A DNA stretch of 31,487 nucleotides. Origin: a virus. The translations under genes were made by a program, and so were the position numbers. Of the stretch, positions 14,707 through 20,626 are shown one piece after another. The stretch spans positions 1-31,487 of the IMG/VR virus record IMGVR_UViG_3300031565_000223; one strand, given 5' to 3'. The stretch's first letter is position 1. The number at the start of each line of letters is the position of its first letter. The notes under the pieces are model-generated. The model saw only the letters and a program-made list of their open reading frames with translations, was not told the origin of the DNA and searched no databases.

Positions 14707-17454
14707 ATGGGATTTCGACGCACCGCTAATGCCATAGTCTCTCGACCTGGCGTTGAATTTGATGAGTGGATGGACACGCTTCGCGCTCAAAATGAGGGTG
14801 CGGTACCGCGTGACCATATAAATCGTGTAGCCAAGACTGTTTTACGCAAGTGTGATCCGAAGCAGTATCTTCTTTCACATGCCACCATTGTGGCTTCTGT
14901 TGATACATATGCTCCAAGAAATGTGAAAACTGGGCGCTCGATGAACCAGGGCATTCAGATTGATGTGCGCTGGCCGGATTTTCGCATCAAGCCTGAGTGT
15001 CATGAAATCATCAATAATAACGGCGACGCATGGGAGCGTTCGCTGTTGTTATCAACATATCGTACATTCATCGGTGCCCATAATTATCTTGAACACATTC
15101 AGCTTCCTGCCCTGTCGAAGGGATTTATTGTCGATGCGATCGCTCGTGATCTTGGTAAATCAGCTTACATCGATATCCTTGTTGCCACGGACCGAAAACA
15201 TGGTCAATTAGTTGCGGATATTTTAGCTGGTGAAATCCAAGCCATGTCGATGGGCTGCCATATTCCTGGAACGCAGGTGTATCTCTCCGACGGTAGTCCG
15301 ATCAGTATTGAAGATGTTCGTCCAAATATGGAGGTTCTGACTCAGAAGGGAAACTCCTGTCGGGTCGAAAATCTTCAAATTCGTGAAAATAGATGGAAAG
15401 TCCAGACCATTAAATCAGTCGGTCTTCCATCCATTACATCGACAGACAATCACAACTATTACATAATTCGTTGCGAGACTGTGGAAAAGACCCGAGGTCG
15501 TGGAGGAAAGAATTCTAAACTCCATGTCGTGGAGAAGGACTATCCATTTGATTATGCAGAAGCCCGGACCGTTCGGGAAGGTGACTTCCTCGCTTTCCCC
15601 ATTTCACAGGACGAAGTCCAGTCTGATGTGACTCTATCCGAGGCTCGTCTGCTTGGTCTTTGGATCGGAGATGGGTGGAAGTTCGAGAACAACCATGACT
15701 CCACGATTGGTGTTGGATTTTGCCTAGATGAATCTCACCCCGAAATCGTTCAGGAAGCGATTCAAGCGTTAGACCAAGTTGCTTGGGTGAATCGAGAGCT
15801 TCATGTTGCCATGGGAGGTAACGCTCCTCGGCCTCAGAGCACTTCCGTGTCCAACAGGCGCGGGGCGTCATACCTCATGAATACTTCTCGCTCCTTCCGG
15901 GCGATCGTGGATCGTCATACTTCTGGGAGGACATCATCCGATAAGCTCATCGGGAAATCGGTCATGTCTTGGCCGAAAGACCATCAAATGGCATTCCTTT
16001 CCGGTCTTATAGACTCGGACGGATGTGTTTCGACCAGTAAGCGTGGGACTAAGAATGTTTTTCTTAGCACTAGGAATTTAAAGCTCGCGCATCAATACAT
16101 GCAGATTGCAGCTCGATGTGGCATCATTCCCACTTTCTCAGTTGCAGAACGCAGTGGCACGAAAATGTTGCCTGAGGCAACCGGGACTGATTACCAAATC
16201 AAGCTCCGGAACTCAGATGTTGTTCGAGTTCCGTCCTTGAAGGTTCGTGCAGCTATCGATGGGATTCGGCCCACTAGGGCCGGACGCAATAGTCGATGGA
16301 TTACCGATAAATATATTTATTCTAAAGTTAAGAAAATTGATCGATCTGACTATGCAGGGTTTGTATATGACCTTCAGGTTGACCAAGATCATTCATATGT
16401 GGCGAATGGTGTTGGGGTTTCTAATTGCATCAGCCTTTTTACTGTTTGCAATCGTTGTGGCAACGTAGCCTCTGATGATTCCCAGCTCTGTCCGTGTGTT
16501 TTATACCTTGGTAAGGGTAGCAAATTTGCGGATGATCAGGGTAATGAGCATCCTTTAGCTGAGCTCATTGGTCACGTATCTGTTCCGAATTCGAATCAGT
16601 TCATTGAAGCATCGTGGGTTCGAAACCCGGCTTTCCGTGGCGCAGTTCGTCGGAATATTTTAAATCCTGATGAGTCTAAAATAGCTTCTCAACTTTCTGA
16701 GGCTCATCGGGCGAGAGCATCTCGCGTTATTCCTACGTCTGGAATGAAAAAAGCCGCATCTCGTCGTTTTGCTCAACAAGGCGATGATGAATCGAGTCAA
16801 GATATGGATCTTGATGAACTTCTCGGCCAAGACCAAGGCGGTGGCCAAGATCAGGGTGGCCAAGATCAGGGTGGCCAAGATCAGGGTGGCCAAGATCAGG
16901 GTGGCCAAGATCAGAGTGGCCAAGATGGTCCAGATGAGCCTAAAGCTGACAAAATTGATGAAATGCTCGAGAAGGTTCAAGAGCAACTGTTATCAATATT
17001 AGTTGATAAGCTTGGCGAAAAACTTGAACCGAAACCCGAAGATGTCGGGTCCGTAACCGCTCCCAATCTCATGAGTGGGAATGATAATCTGATACGCTCT
17101 TCAGATGACTTTGACCGGCGTGTACGCCGAATCTTCCCTGAAGCCCGCACTCTTCATAGATGGGCTTCAAGAACATATCGGATTGTCCATGAAGGTGGTC
17201 TGAGAGCTGTTAGAGCTTCTAAATTGACTTCTAAAGATTTGATAGTCCTTTCATGGATTGAAGATCGCGTACGGGGAAGAAACTATTCCTCTCGTTTATA
17301 TAAGACTGCGATGAGAGTAGGATCAATGACGAATTTTCCCAGCGAGACTTCATTTCTTGCCGCATGCAGAATGAAGACTGGCCGGGTTCTTTCCCCCAGT
17401 GAGGAACGGTTCTTCACGTGGAAGGGACGGATTGCTTCCGTCTCCGGACTTTAA
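14707..17454 (+). CDS. prohead maturation protease precursor containing an intein
   Basis: This 915-residue precursor splices to a mature protein of about 525 residues. The N-extein (1-183) contains the prohead-protease core: INNNGDAWERSLLL, then GAHNYLEH with candidate catalytic H130, then KSAYIDILVATDRKHG. It ends in AMSMG, where S181 is the candidate nucleophile. The C-extein resumes with C574 as CISLFTVCNRCGN...LCPC, a Cys-rich ribbon usual after this serine in proteases of large phages, then GHVSVPNSNQFIEASWVRNPAF. Such proteases cleave scaffold and head proteins before DNA packaging. The C-terminal part is a Gln/Gly/Asp tandem-repeat linker (about 712-742), an acidic helix and a basic helical tail ending in RIASVSGL. 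The start has only a weak upstream GGTG. Confidence 0.9.
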   Translation: MGFRRTANAIVSRPGVEFDEWMDTLRAQNEGAVPRDHINRVAKTVLRKCDPKQYLLSHATIVASVDTYAPRNVKTGRSMNQGIQIDVRWPDFRIKPECHEIINNNGDAWERSLLLSTYRTFIGAHNYLEHIQLPALSKGFIVDAIARDLGKSAYIDILVATDRKHGQLVADILAGEIQAMSMGCHIPGTQVYLSDGSPISIEDVRPNMEVLTQKGNSCRVENLQIRENRWKVQTIKSVGLPSITSTDNHNYYIIRCETVEKTRGRGGKNSKLHVVEKDYPFDYAEARTVREGDFLAFPISQDEVQSDVTLSEARLLGLWIGDGWKFENNHDSTIGVGFCLDESHPEIVQEAIQALDQVAWVNRELHVAMGGNAPRPQSTSVSNRRGASYLMNTSRSFRAIVDRHTSGRTSSDKLIGKSVMSWPKDHQMAFLSGLIDSDGCVSTSKRGTKNVFLSTRNLKLAHQYMQIAARCGIIPTFSVAERSGTKMLPEATGTDYQIKLRNSDVVRVPSLKVRAAIDGIRPTRAGRNSRWITDKYIYSKVKKIDRSDYAGFVYDLQVDQDHSYVANGVGVSNCISLFTVCNRCGNVASDDSQLCPCVLYLGKGSKFADDQGNEHPLAELIGHVSVPNSNQFIEASWVRNPAFRGAVRRNILNPDESKIASQLSEAHRARASRVIPTSGMKKAASRRFAQQGDDESSQDMDLDELLGQDQGGGQDQGGQDQGGQDQGGQDQGGQDQSGQDGPDEPKADKIDEMLEKVQEQLLSILVDKLGEKLEPKPEDVGSVTAPNLMSGNDNLIRSSDDFDRRVRRIFPEARTLHRWASRTYRIVHEGGLRAVRASKLTSKDLIVLSWIEDRVRGRNYSSRLYKTAMRVGSMTNFPSETSFLAACRMKTGRVLSPSEERFFTWKGRIASVSGL
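15256..16425 (+). mobile_element. LAGLIDADG-type intein inside the protease (residues 184-573)
   Basis: The intein starts at C184 (CHIPGTQVYLSDG, block A) and ends at N573 in HSYVANGVGVSN (blocks F and G), followed by Cys as the +1 extein residue. A TSTDNHNYY segment fits block B. The usual penultimate His is Ser here; the block F His is present at 562. Two DOD endonuclease motifs occur: LLGLWIGDG at 315-323 and LSGLIDSDG at 431-439. The intein is therefore full-length (390 residues), and both splicing and homing activities appear intact. It lies three residues after the presumed catalytic serine S181, a highly conserved site that suits a homing target. Confidence 0.93.
16840..16929 (+). repeat. 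15-bp tandem repeat encoding Gly-Gly-Gln-Asp-Gln
   Basis: Five perfect copies of ggtggccaagatcag (16840-16914) are followed by one diverged copy. They encode a flexible, acidic, Gln-rich linker after the protease core. Near-identical DNA units imply recent expansion and likely copy-number variation between relatives. Confidence 0.9.
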
Positions 17455-17494
17455 GGTTCTCATTAGGGTATTCTATTAGGAGGCGTTGTTAATT

Positions 17495-18685
17495 ATGCGA
17501 GCTCGATCCACCTGGCAGAAGAATAGCGATACACCGCGTCAGGCGGCGACTTCGCGTAAGGCTGACATCTATACCATGAACCAGGACCATCCGCAGCCGA
17601 CTCCGGTCGACTACGTGAATGGTGATCCTGACTCCTGGGCGGAGACTCCTGTCTCCGGGGATAAGATGTCCGTCAATGCTGAATATGACGGTGCACAGGT
17701 CAAGCGCAATGAACTCGGATTTGGCGAGTTTCGCGATGACACCTTTAAGCACAAAGACTCTGACCAGTGGAATGGTAAGGGTAAGTATGACAACACTAAG
17801 GTAGCTGCTGAGCGCAAGGCTAGTGCTTGCGAGCGGTTGGCTCGGGCGACACTTCGGACTGCCAATTCGCAGCTCATTGAGGGTGCCGCAATTGACTTTA
17901 TGGCGCTGCCAGACAGGTCGATCGTTGCCATGCTGAAGCGTCTTGACGCTGTTTCTCCTGATGCGCTACCGCAGCAGGCTAAGTTTAAACGCGCCTTAGC
18001 TTGTACCAAGCTTGCGGCTCGTTTACTCGGCTCTGCGGCCAACTCGGATAACGTTGAGAGGCTTGGATCAGTCATGATGACGATTGATGATCCTACTCTC
18101 AAGTCAATGGTCCGTACCATTGCTTCTGCTCGCGTGGCTGAAGGCCAGCAAGAAGAGCAGCAGGATGACGATGGACAGGTCGCTGGACAGGGCGACGACC
18201 AGCAGGATGATGATGATCAGCAGCAGCAAGAGTCCCATGGTCTCAATCCGAATGAGCAGGCCATGTTGAGTGATATGCTGTCGGAAGAAGGCGGCGGCGC
18301 TGGCGCTGCATGTCCTCCTTGCCCGCCCGGTGCGCCCGGTGCGCCCGGTGCGCCCGGTGCAGCACAGCCTATGGATGATCTCTCTGCATTATTCAGCGGC
18401 GCTCCTCAGGGTGCTCCTCCTGGCGAGATTTCGTTTGATGGTGACGACGATGTTGCTCCTACACAGACGAGCATGGCGTCTGATCTGGATGCTATCTTTG
18501 CTGATGACCCTGAAGTTCAGGCTCAACGTCAAATCGCTTCAGCTCGGTCTGAAGCTATGGGTCGAGATAGTTTCACTGGTCGAGTCGCTTCGGCTAATAA
18601 TGGTGCGAAAAAGCTCGGCACCGTTAAGAAGTCTGCGTCTACATCAGTGGACCAGGTTCTCGAGACTCTCTGGGAGAGACCATAA
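17495..18685 (+). CDS. putative scaffold or prohead core protein
   Basis: ATG 17495 is chosen because AGGAGG (17478-17483) lies 11 bases before it; a TTG 9 bases further upstream is unlikely. The 396-residue product has an N-terminal polar region and a helical middle rich in Ala/Arg/Leu. Then come an acidic Gln/Asp-rich stretch (about residues 210-245) and a short collagen-like GAPGAPGAPG run (about 275-287). An acidic region and a basic Ala/Ser-rich end follow. Position between the maturation protease and capsid genes, low complexity and lack of catalytic motifs suit a scaffold cleaved during maturation. Candidate processing segments include QRQIASARS and TGRVASANN. The function is inferred, not shown. 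Confidence 0.6.
   Translation: MRARSTWQKNSDTPRQAATSRKADIYTMNQDHPQPTPVDYVNGDPDSWAETPVSGDKMSVNAEYDGAQVKRNELGFGEFRDDTFKHKDSDQWNGKGKYDNTKVAAERKASACERLARATLRTANSQLIEGAAIDFMALPDRSIVAMLKRLDAVSPDALPQQAKFKRALACTKLAARLLGSAANSDNVERLGSVMMTIDDPTLKSMVRTIASARVAEGQQEEQQDDDGQVAGQGDDQQDDDDQQQQESHGLNPNEQAMLSDMLSEEGGGAGAACPPCPPGAPGAPGAPGAAQPMDDLSALFSGAPQGAPPGEISFDGDDDVAPTQTSMASDLDAIFADDPEVQAQRQIASARSEAMGRDSFTGRVASANNGAKKLGTVKKSASTSVDQVLETLWERP
18324..18359 (+). repeat. four perfect 9-bp repeats encoding collagen-like Gly-Ala-Pro
   Basis: The unit cgcccggtg occurs four times in tandem. It encodes the GAP triplets of the scaffold-like protein. The run is too short to form a stable collagen helix alone and is probably a linker. 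Confidence 0.85.
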
Positions 18686-18687
18686 TT

Positions 18688-18724
18688 TATTAAGTCTTGA
18701 TACCGAAAGGGTTAAGACTTAATA
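18688..18724 (+). terminator. 11-bp inverted repeat after the scaffold-like gene
   Basis: The arms at 18688-18698 and 18714-18724 (core ATTAAGTCTT / AAGACTTAAT) pair perfectly around a 15-base loop, three bases after the stop codon. It may act as a terminator, though it lacks a T-tract. It overlaps both boxes of a candidate promoter, so it could instead be an operator. Confidence 0.4.
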
Positions 18725-18725
18725 T
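18697..18725 (+). promoter_or_regulatory. candidate sigma70-like promoter for the capsid genes
   Basis: TTGATA (18697-18702) and TAATAT (18720-18725) are separated by 17 bases. Transcription from here would give a leader of about 160 bases before the first capsid-region gene. The boxes lie in the arms of an inverted repeat, which could be regulatory. Confidence 0.45.
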
Positions 18726-18894
18726 TGATACTAATAAAGATACGTAGACAGGCACCAACTCATGATTTTTCAGGTGATAGCGCTCTAAAAGAGAGAGGAA
18801 GTTGGATAACTTCGCAGGAAACTGGACTGAAGTTACGGCTTTAATCGAACTGATAGATACGTTGATCCTGTAATCAACAGAAGGAATTAGAAAA
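18726..18894 (+). promoter_or_regulatory. structured 5' leader of the capsid genes
   Basis: No reading frame is evident in this stretch. Potential stems are: CCAACT/AGTTGG (18755/18800) enclosing a CTCT-AAAA-GAGA hairpin; TAACTTC/GAAGTTA (18807/18829), whose inner CAG-GAAA-CTG (18815-18824) closes a GNRA tetraloop; and GTTGAT/ATCAAC (18861/18873). An AAGGA Shine-Dalgarno at 18881 lies directly after the last stem. CACC at 18753 could pair instead with GGTG at 18773, so alternative folds exist. This may stabilise or regulate the abundant capsid mRNA. No known RNA family is recognised. Confidence 0.5.
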
Positions 18895-19566
18895 ATGGGA
18901 ACTGTAGGCGGTCAGGCATCAGGCGATTTTCGTCTGAATACATCTGCCCTGCGCATCCTGTACTCGCTGATCAAGGATTCAATTCCTACGTTGGCGGCAG
19001 ACGGGTTTACGCAGAGCAATCCAAGCGTCCAAACGACGCCCTCGGCAAAGAGCACCACGATCCCCGTGAATGTCAAAAAGGGCATTCTTGGTGGTTCGGT
19101 TGCTTTCATTCGGCCCGATATCGGTCCGAACACGGTTGGTGGCGGGGCATTAGTCCTGGCTGCTTTTGTGAAGAACGTTCGTCCTCTCGGACTCTTCATT
19201 AACGACGCTGCTGGTAATGCATTTGAGAACACACCTGCTGTGGCTTCGGGCAAGGGTCCGTTCCTCCGTGGTGGCTCGGTGGGCGTCAAGCTCTATGAGA
19301 CTCAGGTTCAGTCGACCATCGGTGGTGGCGTGGTAGGCGCTGCTCTCGTTCCTTCTTATGAAGTTGGTCAACGGCTGTATGCCTCAGTGAATGGTCTGCT
19401 AACTAACCGTTGGCAGGACTCTTACGAGGCGGCTTGGATCAATCTGTTCACTCTTGGTAGTGGCGGTGCTGGCGTCTCCATTGAGCCGGACATCACTCAC
19501 ATGGGTACTATCCTTTCACCCCCTGACGCGACAAGCGCGGAAATGTTCCTCGAGCTCAATTTCTGA
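18895..19566 (+). CDS. putative capsid-associated (decoration or minor head) protein
   Basis: This 223-residue protein follows the structured leader and a good AAGGA site. It is Gly/Ser/Ala/Val-rich and predicted to be mostly beta (for example GGSVGVKLYETQVQSTIGGG), with no cysteine and no signal peptide. It ends 23 bases before the major capsid gene, and codon choice is G+C-rich like that gene, which suggests high expression. Position and composition suit a decoration or cement protein, or another abundant head component. The family is not recognised, so the role is inference. Confidence 0.6.
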   Translation: MGTVGGQASGDFRLNTSALRILYSLIKDSIPTLAADGFTQSNPSVQTTPSAKSTTIPVNVKKGILGGSVAFIRPDIGPNTVGGGALVLAAFVKNVRPLGLFINDAAGNAFENTPAVASGKGPFLRGGSVGVKLYETQVQSTIGGGVVGAALVPSYEVGQRLYASVNGLLTNRWQDSYEAAWINLFTLGSGGAGVSIEPDITHMGTILSPPDATSAEMFLELNF

Positions 19567-19589
19567 GCAGGAACAGGAAGGATAAGATC

Positions 19590-20483
19590 ATGACTAATCC
19601 ATTTGGTGTGAACGTTGTTGATAACGCCGTTAAAGAGAAGGTCGTCGACCAATATATTGGTTCGTCGGCAGGTCGTCGTCGTCTTGCTGCATCGATGATT
19701 CAATCGTTGCGTGAGCGTCGCGACTACTCGTCCGTTGGCCGTAAGACCTTCTTGGTCGAGCAGCTTCCGGACGGTGCGCTTCCCATTTACGACAAGGATC
19801 CCGATGTCGTCGCGTACGTCATTGGTGAAGAAGGCGAGTCGATTACTGCCGTGGCGAAGCCGCGTCGCGTGATTTTCCCGCTCTTCGAGATCGCGGCTCT
19901 GCCCAAGGCTCCGCTGACGCAGATTAAGGAACGTCGTTACGACCTCCTTAAGCGTATGCAGGATCTTGGTAAGGCGCAGATCCAGGCTGCCGAAGACGAC
20001 CGCGTCTTCAGCATCATGGATGCCATCGCGGTGAACGGCTTCGATTCGCTTCCGGGCGGAACGAACCCTGACATCCCGGTTGTTGCTCCGATTTCGCCTG
20101 CCGTCCTTGCGGACGCGTTTGCCGAAATTGAAGCGCACGACCTCCGTGTTGCTCGCGTCTACATGAACGCTACGGACTACGCGGACATCCGCAAGTTCGG
20201 TCGCGACGTGCTGGACATCGAGTCGCAGGCGACGCTTTGGAAGACCGGCATGATGAGCACGGGCTGGAATGCTCAGTTCATCGTCAGCCGTCTCGTTCCG
20301 AAGGGCGTTGTCTACATTTGCTGCGAGCCTGAGCACTTCGGTCGGATTCCGGTCCGTACGGAGCTCACGGTCCTCTCGGCGGACAACCCCGAGGAACGTA
20401 CTATCGGATTCTCTATGTTCGAAAACCTCGGCATTGGCGCGTACAACCCGCGCGGCCTGGTGCGTCTCATTGTGACACGCTGA
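19590..20483 (+). CDS. major capsid protein, HK97-like fold
   Basis: This 297-residue protein forms the shell of the head. It reads as a compact HK97-type capsid protein. An N-terminal helical arm (residues 1-45, ending in RERRDYSSVGRKTF) may or may not be trimmed. Next come the LPDGALPIYDKDPDVVAYVI strand region, the helix with LTQIKERRYDLLKRMQD, and the central P-domain/A-domain part (ARVYMNATDYADIRKFGRD). A typical C-terminal strand set follows (PVRTELTVLSADNP...FSMFENLGIGAYNPRGL). It has a strong AAGGA site 7 bases before the ATG. Codons are much more G+C-ending than the genome around it, as expected for the most highly made protein. A strong hairpin follows the stop. Confidence 0.88.
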   Translation: MTNPFGVNVVDNAVKEKVVDQYIGSSAGRRRLAASMIQSLRERRDYSSVGRKTFLVEQLPDGALPIYDKDPDVVAYVIGEEGESITAVAKPRRVIFPLFEIAALPKAPLTQIKERRYDLLKRMQDLGKAQIQAAEDDRVFSIMDAIAVNGFDSLPGGTNPDIPVVAPISPAVLADAFAEIEAHDLRVARVYMNATDYADIRKFGRDVLDIESQATLWKTGMMSTGWNAQFIVSRLVPKGVVYICCEPEHFGRIPVRTELTVLSADNPEERTIGFSMFENLGIGAYNPRGLVRLIVTR

Positions 20484-20520
20484 ACATTCTGAAGCCCCTT
20501 TGAGGCTTTCCTGAGCCTCC

Positions 20521-20560
20521 CATCGACCCTCGTCGGATTAATTTCTGACGAGGGTCGATG
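20521..20560 (+). terminator. perfect 14-bp hairpin after the capsid gene
   Basis: CATCGACCCTCGTC (20521-20534) pairs exactly with 20547-20560 around a 12-base loop, 37 bases after the capsid stop. An AT-rich stretch (agtatttatat) follows but no pure T-tract. It is a likely transcript end or 3' stabilising structure. A weaker AAGCC/GGCTT stem precedes it at 20492-20508. Confidence 0.65.
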
Positions 20561-20591
20561 AGTATTTATATCTTGGAGTTGTGTGGAGTTC

Positions 20592-20620
20592 TTGCATGTT
20601 TGAGTTCATCATGTTAGAAT
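20592..20620 (+). promoter_or_regulatory. sigma70-like promoter giving a leaderless HNH-methyltransferase mRNA
   Basis: TTGCAT (20592-20597) and TAGAAT (20615-20620) are spaced by 17 bases. The ATG at 20627 is the seventh base after the -10 box, exactly where transcription should begin. There is no Shine-Dalgarno before the ATG. Confidence 0.55.
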
Positions 20621-20626
20621 GGCCTA

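Noticed and set aside
16616-16630. A GGGTTCGAAACCC segment resembling the T-arm of a tRNA
   Set aside because: It lies inside the protease coding region, and no acceptor or anticodon arm can be built around it.
16840-16929. Regular 15-bp repeats that might suggest a CRISPR array
   Set aside because: Repeats are directly adjacent with no spacers and keep the reading frame of the protease linker.
16660-16986. Reverse-strand frame encoding repeated Leu-Ala-Thr-Leu-Ile, looking like membrane segments
   Set aside because: It is the complement of the coding tandem repeat in the protease gene and has no start signals.
18270-18722. Alternate-frame open reading frame over the end of the scaffold-like gene
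   Set aside because: It arises from the repetitive Gly-Ala-Pro coding region; its Leu/Arg-rich product is a typical frame shadow.
19497-20336. Long open frame on the reverse strand across the major capsid gene
   Set aside because: It is a by-product of the strong codon bias of the capsid gene; its Arg/Val/His-rich product has no domain and no ribosome binding site.
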